Shown here: in pieces, positions 54,333 through 63,775 of the stretch
How the letters are laid out: every line of letters starts with the position of its first letter
Position numbering within the stretch: position 1 is the first letter of the stretch
Source of the DNA: Luteibacter jiangsuensis
Lineage (GTDB): Bacteria > Pseudomonadota > Gammaproteobacteria > Xanthomonadales > Rhodanobacteraceae
DNA length: 64,000 bases
Reading direction: 5' to 3'
Assembly: GCF_011742555.1 (NCBI RefSeq)
Contig: NZ_JAAQQR010000001.1
Coordinates: 124,001 to 188,000 of the forward strand
Notes under the pieces: generated by a model
The model's database searches: none
Seen by the model: only the letters and a program-made list of their open reading frames with translations
Told to the model about the DNA's origin: nothing
Translations under genes and position numbers: made by a program

Positions 54333-55757
54333 CTAGCTCGCTTCTTCGACGCGTACCTCCACGGCAGGCGCGGCCGCCGACGGCGCCTCGCTGTGCACGA
54401 AACCCTTGAAGATGGTGAGGAAGATGATGCGCAGGTCGAATGCGAGCGACCAGTGGTTGATGTAATAGAGGTCGTATTCGATGCGCTTGACGAGGTCGGT
54501 GTCGCCCCGCCAGCCATTGATCTGCGCCCATCCGGTAATGCCGGCCTTCACCAGGTGCTTGTGCATGTATCCGGAAATCTCGCCCTTGAACTTCTCGACG
54601 AACATCGGCCGTTCCGGCCGCGGTCCGACAATGGACATGTCGCCTCGCAGCACATTGATGAACTGCGGCAGCTCGTCGAGGCTGGTCTGCCGGATGAAGC
54701 GCCCGAAGCGGGTGGTGGTCTTCGCCTGCGCATTGCCCCACTGCACGGCCTTGTTCTTTTCCATGTCCACAGGCATGGAGCGGAACTTCAGCATCTCGAA
54801 TTCCTTGCCGTCCAGGCCGACGCGACGCTGCCGATACAACACGGGACCGGGGCTGGACAGTTTCACGCCAATCGCCAACGCCAGCATCAGGGGGCTGATC
54901 ATGAGCAGAATCATGGCCGCGATCGCGCGGTCCTCGAGCGCCTTCAGCAGCCAGGCATGGCCGAGCAAGGGGCTGTCGCGCAGCGTGACCATCGGTATGC
55001 CACCGCAGTCGACCATGCGCTGATTGATCAGCTGCCGACCCAACATGTCGGGCACGAACTTGACGGTGACCACCCGCTCTTCCATGCGGTCGAGCGCGTA
55101 ACCGATGGCGCGGTGCGCGCTCACCGGCAACGCCACCAGCACCTCGTCCCATTCGCCCCGGTCGAGGATCTCGTCGATATGCCGCAGCGAGCCGGCGCAG
55201 CGCACGCCCTCCGGAACACCCTGGTCGTGGCTCGTGGCGACGTAGGCACTGATCGTCATGCCCAGCGCCGGGTTGGCCCTGGCCTGACGAACCATGTGCA
55301 GACCCGACTCAGTCGCGCCGACAAGCAGGCAACGGCGCAGACCCACGCCCTGGCGCCTCAGGTACCACAGCGTGGCGGCGGCCAGTTGGCGTACGGCTGC
55401 CATCAGTGCCAGACCGAGAAAGAATGTGAGCGTCACCCATCCACGCGAATACAGGTCGCCGACCTTGAGCAGATAGCCCAGCGCGAGCAGCGCCGCGAAG
55501 CCGGTCGTCCATGACGCTGCGATGCAGCAATATTGCTCGTACGCGCGCTCCCCAAGGGGACGCTCATACACCCTGAACAGGATCGACGCGGCGAGCGTCG
55601 CAAGCATCAGGATGATCAGCGCGACGACGTAGAAGCTGCTCATTCGCCACGTGTCGAAGCGAATGAAGTAGGCGAGGTAAGCCGCGACGACCGCGCAGAT
55701 GGGGTCGCTCGCGCGAATCTCGAAATCCAGTAAGGCGTTGAATTTAGACAATTGCAT
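54333..55757 (-). CDS. wcaJ: Undecaprenyl-phosphate glucose phosphotransferase (WcaJ/GumD type)
   Basis: A 474-residue polyprenyl-phosphate hexose-1-phosphate transferase that starts the repeat unit on the lipid carrier. It has four to five N-terminal membrane segments, a Rossmann-like middle (RRCLLVGATESGLHMVRQ) and the C-terminal catalytic domain (KLSSPGPVLYRQRRVGLDGK, MLKFRSM, RQTSLDELPQFINVLRGDMS, GPRPERP). ATG 55757 after AAGGTACTTGTC is preferred; the frame is open upstream without family sequence. Confidence 0.92.
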   Translation of the reverse strand: MQLSKFNALLDFEIRASDPICAVVAAYLAYFIRFDTWRMSSFYVVALIILMLATLAASILFRVYERPLGERAYEQYCCIAASWTTGFAALLALGYLLKVGDLYSRGWVTLTFFLGLALMAAVRQLAAATLWYLRRQGVGLRRCLLVGATESGLHMVRQARANPALGMTISAYVATSHDQGVPEGVRCAGSLRHIDEILDRGEWDEVLVALPVSAHRAIGYALDRMEERVVTVKFVPDMLGRQLINQRMVDCGGIPMVTLRDSPLLGHAWLLKALEDRAIAAMILLMISPLMLALAIGVKLSSPGPVLYRQRRVGLDGKEFEMLKFRSMPVDMEKNKAVQWGNAQAKTTTRFGRFIRQTSLDELPQFINVLRGDMSIVGPRPERPMFVEKFKGEISGYMHKHLVKAGITGWAQINGWRGDTDLVKRIEYDLYYINHWSLAFDLRIIFLTIFKGFVHSEAPSAAAPAVEVRVEEAS

Positions 55758-56145
55758 GACAAGTACCTTCTGCCGGAGCGGGACGCGCCAAAACGGCGAA
55801 CCTCCCAAGGTACGTGTCCCCACTGTAGGCCCCGCCTGTCTGTTACTGCACCAGGCGACGGGCCGACACGTTTCGGACCGGACCTCCAGCACAGAAGGCC
55901 CGATCTGAGAAATGTCGTACTTATCCAGTCCGACGGCCCATGCTGCATCGCACGCAAAACCTTGCGCAATCCGACAACGTGAAATTTGGGAGTGGTGTCA
56001 CAAAAACAGTGGTCGGTATCGTGCGTTCAGCTGATTGCCTTGCTTACGGAACACAGTTGGCGGTGAATGCAATGCGCACCGCACGCGAGAGAACACGTTC
56101 ATGAACGCGGTGCGTCGTGCCCTTTCCCTCTTGGAGACAACGCTC
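55758..56145. other. Divergent promoter region between wcaJ and the gfc-like module
   Basis: 388 nt between divergent genes. A 12-bp palindrome CGTTCATGAACG is at 56096-56107, just upstream of the small gene. No other clear operator or gene was seen, and the shared TAGACGTCC motif is absent. Confidence 0.55.
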
Positions 56146-56469
56146 ATGAGACGTCTATTTGTTGCGTGCATCCTTCTTGCGGTCGCGGCACCGCTCCTCG
56201 CCCAGAGCCAGCGTCCGGCGAACGCCGACGACTCCTCGCAGAACAATTCCCGCAAACCGCGCGTGGCCACGCCTGGCCAGGCGCATCAGGCCGCACGCGG
56301 CGCCATCGCACCCGCTCGCATGGGCGCGGGCACGGCCGCAGTGGCGGCGGCATCCGGTGCCACCGCGAACGATGCGAACGGCACCGGCAACGACGGTACC
56401 GGCGGCACGGGAGGTACGGGCGGCACCGGTGGCACGGGCGGAACCGGCGGTACGGGGGGAACGCACTGA
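56146..56469 (+). CDS. GfcA/YjbE-like small exported Gly-Gly-Thr-rich protein
   Basis: A 107-residue protein. ATG 56146 after TTGGAGACAACGCTC begins a signal peptide MRRLFVACILLAVAAPLLAQ. The middle is Ala-rich (GAGTAAVAAASGATANDANG) and the tail is a GGT tripeptide repeated about seven times, ending TH. E. coli GfcA and YjbE, which begin the homologous gfc and yjb operons, are likewise short, exported and Thr/Gly-rich. The match is in composition and position rather than sequence. An upstream ATG at 56101 would add 15 residues before the signal. Confidence 0.68.
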   Translation: MRRLFVACILLAVAAPLLAQSQRPANADDSSQNNSRKPRVATPGQAHQAARGAIAPARMGAGTAAVAAASGATANDANGTGNDGTGGTGGTGGTGGTGGTGGTGGTH

Positions 56470-56492
56470 AAGACGACGCAGGCGTCTGGCCG

Positions 56493-56513
56493 TATAGACG
56501 TCCGTTCATATTC
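56493..56513 (+). promoter_or_regulatory. Shared exopolysaccharide upstream motif, copy 2
   Basis: TAGACGTCCGTTCATATTC (from 56495) matches the copy at 42268-42286. It ends 81 nt before the wza ATG. Confidence 0.5.
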
Positions 56514-56594
56514 CCGATCGGTTAATGTTTGATCGGTTTAAGTACGTCGATGGCCTCCTCACGAAGGCGCCACGATCGAAGGACCCCGTAAACG

Positions 56595-57710
56595 ATGAAG
56601 TTCCTGCCGACTCTCGGTCTGGCCGGGTGCTGCCTGTTGCTGCAAGCATGCATCCTCGCACCCGGCCAGCACATGAAAACCGGCGAGTTGAACGACAAGG
56701 AAAGCGCAACTGGCAGCCGTTACCAGCTTGTTCCCATCACGCCCAAGCTGATCGCCATGGACCGCGCCAGCGCGGTCGCGCCTGACATCGATCCCGCGCT
56801 CACCGCGTACAAGCCGGACTCATATCGTATCGGCCCCGGCGACTCCCTCTACATCACGGTATGGGAGCATCCGGAACTCACCTCCCCCGCGGGATCGCAA
56901 CAGCAGACCGCGGCAAACGGTCGCCTCGTGCGGCCCGATGGCACGCTCTTCTATCCCTACGTAGGCCTGCTGCACGCATCGGGCCTCACGGTGGAGGAAC
57001 TGCGCACCGCCATCACGGAGAAATTGACGAAGTACATCGAGAAGCCGCAGGTCGACATCAGCATCGTCAACTTCGCCAGCCAGAAGGTCACGCTGTCCGG
57101 CGCCTTCGTGAAAACCGACCCGCAGGACATCACCATAACGCCCCTGACGTTGAGCCAGGCCATCGGCTCCGCGGGCGTCAACGCACAGCTCGCCGACCTT
57201 TCCAATGTGGTGCTCCGGCGCGACAACCACGATTACCACCTCGATCTGGACGCGCTCTCCCGATCGTCGGAGGGCGGTCGCGACATCTATCTGAAAGGCG
57301 GAGACAGCATCTACCTCCCCTATAACGACCGCCACGAGGCCTATGTCATCGGCGAGGTGCTCCGCCCCCAGGCCATCGCCTTCAAGACGAGCGATCTCTC
57401 GCTCACGCAGGCCCTGGGCCGTGCCGGCGGCCTCAACCAGACGAGCGCCCGTGGCAAGTCGGTATACGTGATTCGCGGCGTGGAAGACTTCGAAAAAGCA
57501 CCCGCCACCATTTACCAGCTCGACGGCACCTCACCCTCCGCGTTCGCGGTGGCCGCACAGTTCGCCGTCAAGCCTGGCGATGTCGTCTTCGTGGGTCCTG
57601 CCGGCATTACCCGCTGGAACCGGTTCATCAGCCAGTTGCTGCCCTTCTCCGGGCTGATCAACAACGCGGCCACGGCGCAATACAACCTGGATCGCGACAG
57701 CAAGCTCTGA
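56595..57710 (+). CDS. wza: Polysaccharide export outer-membrane lipoprotein (Wza/GfcE type)
   Basis: A 371-residue lipoprotein with lipobox LLLQAC (Cys19), length close to E. coli Wza. It has the polysaccharide export start YRIGPGDSLYITVWEHPEL, then SLBB-type repeats (VTLSGAFVKTDPQDITITPL, AYVIGEVLRPQAIAFKTSDL) and a C-terminal segment RWNRFISQLLPFSGLI for the membrane-spanning helix. It forms the export channel docked on the Wzc-type kinase. Confidence 0.9.
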   Translation: MKFLPTLGLAGCCLLLQACILAPGQHMKTGELNDKESATGSRYQLVPITPKLIAMDRASAVAPDIDPALTAYKPDSYRIGPGDSLYITVWEHPELTSPAGSQQQTAANGRLVRPDGTLFYPYVGLLHASGLTVEELRTAITEKLTKYIEKPQVDISIVNFASQKVTLSGAFVKTDPQDITITPLTLSQAIGSAGVNAQLADLSNVVLRRDNHDYHLDLDALSRSSEGGRDIYLKGGDSIYLPYNDRHEAYVIGEVLRPQAIAFKTSDLSLTQALGRAGGLNQTSARGKSVYVIRGVEDFEKAPATIYQLDGTSPSAFAVAAQFAVKPGDVVFVGPAGITRWNRFISQLLPFSGLINNAATAQYNLDRDSKL

Positions 57711-57754
57711 GCGCTTGCGATCCACCCCACTTCAACACTCTACGGGCGACATAA

Positions 57755-59092
57755 ATGAAGGTCACCATATTCGGCACCGGCTATGTGGGTCTGGTCACGG
57801 GTGCCTGCCTCGCGGAAATGGGCAATCACGTGGTCTGCGTCGACGTCGACGAGGCGAAGGTCGAGGCGCTCCGCCGCGGCGTGGTTCCCATCTTCGAACC
57901 GGGGCTCGAGCCCATCGTCAAGCGGAACCATGCGTCCGGACGGCTGGACTTCACGACCGATCCCGGTCCGGCCGTCGCACACGGGGAGCTTATCTTCATC
58001 GCGGTGGGCACACCGCCCGACGAGGACGGCAGTGCCGACATGAAATACGTCCTCGGCGTGGCACGCACCATCGGCGAGCACCTCGGTGCGTATGCGGTCA
58101 TCGTCAACAAGTCGACCGTGCCCGTGGGTACGGCGGACCGCGTGCGGCGCGCCGTGAACGATGTGCTGGTGGAACGCGGCGCGGCGGTGGACTTCGACGT
58201 CGTATCCAATCCCGAGTTCCTGAAGGAAGGGGACGCGGTGGAAGACTGCCTGCGTCCGGATCGCATCGTGGTCGGCTCGTCGAGCGATCGCGCCATCGCG
58301 CGCCTGCGCAAGCTCTATGCCCCGTTCAATCGCAACCACGACCGCATGGTGGTGATGGACGAGCGTTCGGCCGAGCTGACCAAGTACGCGGCGAACGCCA
58401 TGCTCGCCACCAAGATCAGCTTCATGAACGAGATCGCGAATATCGCCGAGCGCGTCGGCGCCGACGTGGAACTGGTTCGCCAGGGCATCGGTGCGGACCC
58501 GCGCATCGGCTACCACTTCATCTATCCCGGCGTGGGTTACGGCGGATCGTGCTTCCCCAAGGACGTGCAGGCGTTGGAACGGATCGCGCGCGGCCACGAC
58601 TACGATGCGCGACTGCTCGCGATGGTGGAAGCCGTGAACGCCGATCAGAAGACGCGCATCCACGCGCAGATCTCCGAATACTTCGGCGGCGACCTGAAGG
58701 GCCGGACGGTGGCCGTATGGGGCCTGGCGTTCAAGCCGAACACGGACGACATGCGCGAAGCACCCAGCCGCAAGCTCATGGAGGCGCTCTGGGCCGCCGG
58801 TGCACGCGTGCGCGCCTACGATCCGGAAGCACGTGCGGAGACCCGCCGCATCTACGGCGACCGCGACGACCTGGTGCTTTGCGACGATCCGTACGAGGCA
58901 CTGGACGGCGCCGACGTCATGGCCCTGGTGACCGAATGGAAGGCCTTTCGGAGCCCCGACTTCGCCCGGATCAAGGCGGCTTTGAAAAGCCCTGCGCTGT
59001 TCGACGGCCGCAACCTCTATGATCCGCGCACGGTCGAAGACGCCGGCATCGCTTACTACGGCATTGGCCGCGGCCGATCCCTGCGGCACTGA
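57755..59092 (+). CDS. ugd: UDP-glucose 6-dehydrogenase
   Basis: A 445-residue enzyme making UDP-glucuronic acid, the likely acidic precursor of the polymer. NAD motif [20 protein letters not shown], catalytic C266 in [13 protein letters not shown] and [16 protein letters not shown]. It starts 44 nt after the wza stop in the same direction. Confidence 0.94.
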   Translation: MKVTIFGTGYVGLVTGACLAEMGNHVVCVDVDEAKVEALRRGVVPIFEPGLEPIVKRNHASGRLDFTTDPGPAVAHGELIFIAVGTPPDEDGSADMKYVLGVARTIGEHLGAYAVIVNKSTVPVGTADRVRRAVNDVLVERGAAVDFDVVSNPEFLKEGDAVEDCLRPDRIVVGSSSDRAIARLRKLYAPFNRNHDRMVVMDERSAELTKYAANAMLATKISFMNEIANIAERVGADVELVRQGIGADPRIGYHFIYPGVGYGGSCFPKDVQALERIARGHDYDARLLAMVEAVNADQKTRIHAQISEYFGGDLKGRTVAVWGLAFKPNTDDMREAPSRKLMEALWAAGARVRAYDPEARAETRRIYGDRDDLVLCDDPYEALDGADVMALVTEWKAFRSPDFARIKAALKSPALFDGRNLYDPRTVEDAGIAYYGIGRGRSLRH

Positions 59093-59106
59093 GAGCGCAG
59101 GCGATC

Positions 59107-60495
59107 GTGCGACGTCGCGCCCTGCCCCTCACGCGTCTGTCGCTGCGTGCCGCCTGCTTCGGCGGTATCGGTCTGCTGCTGACCGCGTTGACGGCATGCT
59201 CGTCGGTTTCCCGTGGCAGCCTGGAGTCGTTGCGGCTGGCGGTGCGGCGCGAGACGGTACATCCCACGCCGGCATCCGTCGCGGCTACGCCCTATTTCCA
59301 GATGCAGGCCAACGGCCCCGACGGCGAGGCCATTCTCATCCTCGCGCGCGTTGCCGACGGGGAACTGGGCTGGTACGGCGCGGGGCGCGATGCGGTGTTC
59401 ACCCGCGACGGGCTCGTGGTGAAGACGGTGGGCCTGCCACAGGATCTCGACGGAACGAATTTTCCCGCCGGCAATCCGTTCCACGACGGTTTGCAGCACC
59501 TGAGCGCACCTGTCACCTACAGTCGCCGGGTCGACTGGTCGCCGGGCTACCGCTATGGCATCGCCTTGACGGCCACGCTCGAGCCCAAAGCCATCGAAGA
59601 CGTCGACATCCTCGGCACGGTCCATCGTCTTCGCCGCATCGACGAGCACGTATCCGCGCCGGCGCTGGGCGTGAGCATGACGAACCGCTACTGGATCGAT
59701 CCGGCCGACGGCTTCGTCTGGAAGAGCCGTCAATACGTCGCCCCGGGCCTGCCTCTCGAACTCATTCAGCTGCAGCCGTACCGCGAGTCCACGGCGTCCG
59801 CTGATGCGAGTCCGCCACCGGCGGCATCTCCGGGCAACGGCGAGCGGCTCTCCGTGGCCACGGCCCGGCAGGCGCCACCTGACGCATACACCGTCGCCGC
59901 CGCATGGCTGCAACCCGGCCTGCGGCGCGAGCAGCTTCGCCTCCGTGCCGGCCTCGTGTACGAACTGGGGGCCATCCGTAACAAGGCGCTCGGCGAGGGC
60001 GACCTCACGCTGTCCGCGGCAGGCAAGTCGTTCCAGTCGTGGTTATCGGCGCTGCCCATCACCGGGAGACGAACAGGGGTCTCGCTGGATCCGGCCCGTC
60101 TCGAAGCCGGCCGGGCCAAGGATTGGCCCATGAGCACGGGCGACACCCTGGTCTATCCGGCCCGTCCCGATGACGTGCGCGTGGTCGGCGCCGTCGAGAA
60201 GGCCTGCCGCGTGGCCCACGTGGCCATGCAGGATGCACGCCGCTACCTCGCCGCATGTCCCGTATCCGCCGCGGCCGATCCGGATATCGTGTTCGTCGTG
60301 CAGCCCGACGGCACCGTGTTCGAGCAAGGCGTGGCCCTGTGGAACCGCTCCGCACCCCGGCCGCTCGCACCGGGTGCCTGGATCTACGTGCCATTCAACA
60401 GGCACGCCATCGCCGGCGCAGCGGACGATGCATTCAACCGGGACGTCGCCGACTTCCTTGCCACGCAGGTGCCTGGCGACGGCGGTGGCCCCTGA
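59107..60495 (+). CDS. GfcB/YjbF-GfcC/YjbG fusion lipoprotein
   Basis: A 462-residue lipoprotein (lipobox LTAC, near residue 31). Residues about 50-225 match the YjbF/GfcB lipoprotein family (GPDGEAILILARVADGELGW, RDGLVVKTVGLPQDLDG, NRYWIDPADGFVWKSRQYV). Residues about 255-455 match GfcC/YjbG (SFQSWLSALPITGRRTGVSL, MSTGDTLVYPARPDDVRVVG, PGAWIYVPFN). In E. coli these are separate neighbouring genes, so this looks like a fusion joined by a Pro/Ala linker. It starts 14 nt after ugd and overlaps the next gene as TGATG. Confidence 0.78.
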   Translation: MRRRALPLTRLSLRAACFGGIGLLLTALTACSSVSRGSLESLRLAVRRETVHPTPASVAATPYFQMQANGPDGEAILILARVADGELGWYGAGRDAVFTRDGLVVKTVGLPQDLDGTNFPAGNPFHDGLQHLSAPVTYSRRVDWSPGYRYGIALTATLEPKAIEDVDILGTVHRLRRIDEHVSAPALGVSMTNRYWIDPADGFVWKSRQYVAPGLPLELIQLQPYRESTASADASPPPAASPGNGERLSVATARQAPPDAYTVAAAWLQPGLRREQLRLRAGLVYELGAIRNKALGEGDLTLSAAGKSFQSWLSALPITGRRTGVSLDPARLEAGRAKDWPMSTGDTLVYPARPDDVRVVGAVEKACRVAHVAMQDARRYLAACPVSAAADPDIVFVVQPDGTVFEQGVALWNRSAPRPLAPGAWIYVPFNRHAIAGAADDAFNRDVADFLATQVPGDGGGP

Positions 60496-62633
60496 TGCGT
60501 CGCCGCACATGGCACGGCTGCTGTCGCACCGCGCTCGCCTTGCTCGCCGGGGGTGCATCGGTGGTGCACGCGCAGGAGGCCTTCACGCAAAGCGACTTCG
60601 GTGGCGTGGGACTGCTGCAGACACCGACGGCGCGCATGGCGGAGGAAGGCGAGTTCAGTTTCGTGCTGAGCCGCACGACGCCCTATACGAACTACAACGT
60701 CTCCATGCAACCGTTGCCGTGGCTGGAAGGCTCGTTCCGCTATACGAATGTGAGCAATCGCCTTTATGGGCCGCGCTCGCTCAGCGGCAGCCAGACCTAC
60801 AAGGACAAGTCCATCGACGCCAAGGTACGCCTGTGGCAGGAGAGCCGCTGGCTGCCTGCGGTGGCAGTCGGCGCGCGCGACGTGGGCGGCACGGGCCTGT
60901 TCTCGAGCGAATACGTGGTGGCGAGCAAGCGCGCGGGACCGTTCGACTTCAGCCTTGGCCTGGCCTGGGGCTATATGGGCGCACGGGGCGATATCGCCAA
61001 TCCTCTGGACATCCTGAGCGATCGCTTCAGCACGCGCCCCACAGGCGGAACGGGAACCGGCAAGTTCAGCGTCAACAAATTCCTGCGCGGCCGGCCGGGA
61101 TTCTTCGGCGGCGTGGAATACCGCTCGCCGTGGGAGTGGTTGATCCTCAAGGCGGAATTGGACGGCAACGACTATAAGCACCAGCCTCAGAACAACAACC
61201 AGCCAGAGCGCTGGCCGGTGAACCTCGGCGCGGTCTTCCGTCTCAACCGCAATGTCGACCTCACCGTGGGCTACGAGCGCGGCAACGTGGTCACGGCGGC
61301 TATCAACCTGCACAGTAACCTCGCGACGCACGTCGACCCACCGAAGGTTTTCGATCCCGCACCCGAGCCACTGGCCACAGACGCTTCGCCGCCCGACGTA
61401 CCGCCGCCGCCACGCGCCGCGCCGGAACAGGTCGACTGGCACGCGGTGGCCGAAAGGCTGCACGAGAACGCGGGCATCGACGTGTCGCGCATCGGACGGC
61501 GCGGCTCCGAACTCGTCATCCATGGCGAGCAGCAACGCTTCTTCTACACTGCCGAGGGCGTCGGTCGCGCCACGAGAATCGTCGACCGCCGCGTGGACGA
61601 CAGCATCGGATGGCTCACCGTCGCCAGCGAACGCAACGGGCTACCCATCGTGGAAACCAGCGTGCACCGGCCGCGATTCGTCGAACTGCTGGACGACCGG
61701 CTCTCACTCGCCGACTTCCGCCGCAGCGTGGAGCAGGACCCGGTGACCTCGCGCGAGGAACAAGTGCTCTATCGCGCGCCGCTCAAACGCTTCACGGGCG
61801 GTACGTCACTCGGCTACCAGCAGAATCTCGGTGGCCCGGACGCGTTCGTCCTTTACCAGGTATACGGCGCCGCCTCGGGTACGTTCAACTTCAGCCGCAA
61901 TCTGTGGCTCGATGGCGTGCTGGCCGTCAACCTCGCCAACAACTACGACAAGTTCAAATACGACGCCCCGAGCAACCTCCCGCGCGTGCGCACCGACCTG
62001 CGGCAGTACCTGACCCGCTCGGACGTGACCCTCCCCAATGTCCAGCTCACCGGAACGCGACGCCTCGGGCAGGATCTTTACGGGCTGGCCTATGCAGGCA
62101 TGCTGGAAAGCATGTACGGCGGCGTCGGCGGCGAGGTGCTCTACCGGCCGTTCGGCGAACGGTGGGCCGTGGGCGCCGATGTGAACTGGGTGAAGCAGCG
62201 CGGCTTCCGGCAGGACTTCTTCCTGCGCCGATACCACGTGATCACCGGGCAGGCCACAGCCTATTTCAACACCGGCTTCCACGACGTCACGGTGGCGGTG
62301 AGCGTCGGTCGCTACCTTGCCGGCGACTGGGGCAGCACGGTCGACGTGTCGCGCGAGTTCGCGAACGGGGCCCGGATGGGCGCCTATGCCACGATCACCA
62401 ATAAGTCAGGCAGCGCAGGATACGGCGAAGGCAGCTTCGACAAGGGCATCTACGTGTCCATTCCCTTCGACATGCTGTTGCCGCATTCCTCGCGCAGCCG
62501 CGCCACCCTGCTCTGGCAGCCACTGATACGCGACGGCGGCGCGCGCCTCAACAAGCGCTACACCCTGTACACGCTCACGAACGACCTGGACGGCGACCTG
62601 TTCGACAAGAATCTGGAGAAGATCCGCGAATAG
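60495..62633 (+). CDS. GfcD/YjbH-family outer-membrane protein
   Basis: A 712-residue predicted beta-barrel protein. Signal peptide through ASVVHAQE, then FTQSDFGGVGLLQTPTARMA, SLSGSQTYKDKSIDAKVRLW and WLPAVAVGARDVGGTGLFSS, the YjbH signature, and RATLLWQPLIRDGGARLNKR at the C-terminus. Length is close to E. coli YjbH. It completes the gfc/yjb-type module, which is linked to group 4 capsule secretion. Confidence 0.88.
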   Translation: MRRRTWHGCCRTALALLAGGASVVHAQEAFTQSDFGGVGLLQTPTARMAEEGEFSFVLSRTTPYTNYNVSMQPLPWLEGSFRYTNVSNRLYGPRSLSGSQTYKDKSIDAKVRLWQESRWLPAVAVGARDVGGTGLFSSEYVVASKRAGPFDFSLGLAWGYMGARGDIANPLDILSDRFSTRPTGGTGTGKFSVNKFLRGRPGFFGGVEYRSPWEWLILKAELDGNDYKHQPQNNNQPERWPVNLGAVFRLNRNVDLTVGYERGNVVTAAINLHSNLATHVDPPKVFDPAPEPLATDASPPDVPPPPRAAPEQVDWHAVAERLHENAGIDVSRIGRRGSELVIHGEQQRFFYTAEGVGRATRIVDRRVDDSIGWLTVASERNGLPIVETSVHRPRFVELLDDRLSLADFRRSVEQDPVTSREEQVLYRAPLKRFTGGTSLGYQQNLGGPDAFVLYQVYGAASGTFNFSRNLWLDGVLAVNLANNYDKFKYDAPSNLPRVRTDLRQYLTRSDVTLPNVQLTGTRRLGQDLYGLAYAGMLESMYGGVGGEVLYRPFGERWAVGADVNWVKQRGFRQDFFLRRYHVITGQATAYFNTGFHDVTVAVSVGRYLAGDWGSTVDVSREFANGARMGAYATITNKSGSAGYGEGSFDKGIYVSIPFDMLLPHSSRSRATLLWQPLIRDGGARLNKRYTLYTLTNDLDGDLFDKNLEKIRE

Positions 62634-62636
62634 AAC

Positions 62637-63074
62637 CTACAGGTAGCGCAGCCAGCTCTGCACGCCCTGCTCGATCATGCCGTACGCCTGCTCGTAAGCC
62701 GGCCGCCGCTGGCGGTAGGGATCGGGAATATCGCGACCGCCAATCCATTTGTCGAGCAGGAACACCTTGCCGCTGGCTTCGGGCGCCATGCGCCGGATCG
62801 CGTCGACATGGCTCCGTTCCATGGCCAGAACGAGGTCGGTGTCGCGCAGCAGGCGTTCGTCCACCTGTCGAGCGACATGACCTTCGCCATCCACGCCGTG
62901 CTCGCGCAGCAGCTCCAGTGCCGTGGCGTCCATGGGGTGGCCTGTCATGGCGCCGAGGCCGGCGCTCGACACGGTGGCGGCGTGGCCGGGACCGAGTCGA
63001 TGCCGAAGCAGGTATTCCGCAGTGGGACTCCGGCAGATGTTGCCGATGCAGACGATCAATAGGCGCTGAAACAT
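62637..63074 (-). CDS. wzb: Low-molecular-weight protein tyrosine phosphatase (Wzb/Etp type)
   Basis: A 145-residue phosphatase with C9-I-G-N-I-C-R15-S (C-x5-R) at the N-terminus and the general acid in DIPDPYRQ. In capsule loci this enzyme dephosphorylates the Wzc/Etk kinase. It ends 3 nt from the YjbH gene on the opposite strand and is not in the operon. Confidence 0.9.
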   Translation of the reverse strand: MFQRLLIVCIGNICRSPTAEYLLRHRLGPGHAATVSSAGLGAMTGHPMDATALELLREHGVDGEGHVARQVDERLLRDTDLVLAMERSHVDAIRRMAPEASGKVFLLDKWIGGRDIPDPYRQRRPAYEQAYGMIEQGVQSWLRYL

Positions 63075-63109
63075 GTGGCCATAATAGACAACCGATGGGA
63101 GAGTCGCAC

Positions 63110-63721
63110 GTGACGATATGGATGGCCATCACCGCACTGGGCGATAGCGCGGTGCTGCTTCCGATGATGGGCTGGATGACGATCTGCCTGGGCCTGCCGC
63201 CGTCCTGCCGACGCGACAGTTGGCGCTGGGTCGTGGCTGCCGCCGCGTGCGGCGGATGTGTGGCGCTTTCCAAACTGCTGTTCATGGCATGGGGCTTGCG
63301 GCCGCCGGGGCTCGATTTCACGGGTTTCAGCGGACACACCGCGCTTGCCATCTTCGTGTGGCCCGCGCTGGCGGCCCTGCTCTCGCGCGGTTGGGGACAC
63401 GCCGCCCATCGGGTGGCCATCGTTCTCGGCCTCGCAACCGGCCTTGCGGTCGGCATATCGCGGCTGGTCCTGCGTTTCCACAGCCCGTCGGAAGTGTGGC
63501 TGGGCGCGGCGCTCGGAGCCGCCGTCGCCTTCTGGTTCCTGCGCGGCGTGTCCTCGCCGCGCACCACACCGGACGTGTCGCAAGGCCCCTGGAAGGCGGT
63601 GCTCGGCTGCGGCGCCCTGACCATCCTGGCACTCTGCTACGGACGGGTGTTTCCTTCGCAACACCTGCTGCAAGACATCGCCATCTGGCTGAGCGACCAT
63701 CCTGCACCATTCACCCGCTGA
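63110..63721 (+). CDS. PAP2-family membrane phosphatase
   Basis: A 203-residue membrane protein with five to six hydrophobic segments. GTG 63110 is preferred because GGGAGAG stands 6 nt before it; ATG 63095 would add five residues. The PAP2 motifs are GFSGHTALAIF and SRLVLRFHSPSEVWLGAALG, with His conserved and Glu in place of the last Asp; the first KxxxxxRP motif is weak (SKLLFMAWGLRPP). It could recycle undecaprenyl pyrophosphate released by polymerisation. Confidence 0.75.
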   Translation: MTIWMAITALGDSAVLLPMMGWMTICLGLPPSCRRDSWRWVVAAAACGGCVALSKLLFMAWGLRPPGLDFTGFSGHTALAIFVWPALAALLSRGWGHAAHRVAIVLGLATGLAVGISRLVLRFHSPSEVWLGAALGAAVAFWFLRGVSSPRTTPDVSQGPWKAVLGCGALTILALCYGRVFPSQHLLQDIAIWLSDHPAPFTR

Positions 63722-63775
63722 GCGGCGGAACCGATCCGCCCGGCGGGCTATCCTGCAAACCAGCGGAGAGACGAC

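Noticed and set aside
54291-55152. Very long minus-strand frame running from inside wcaJ into galE as a fusion protein
   Set aside because: The upstream part is in the wrong frame for wcaJ and has no family sequence; galE begins at its own TTG.
56400-56463. Short tandem repeat as a CRISPR or VNTR array
   Set aside because: The repeat is codon-phased GGT coding sequence inside a signal-peptide protein, with no spacers.
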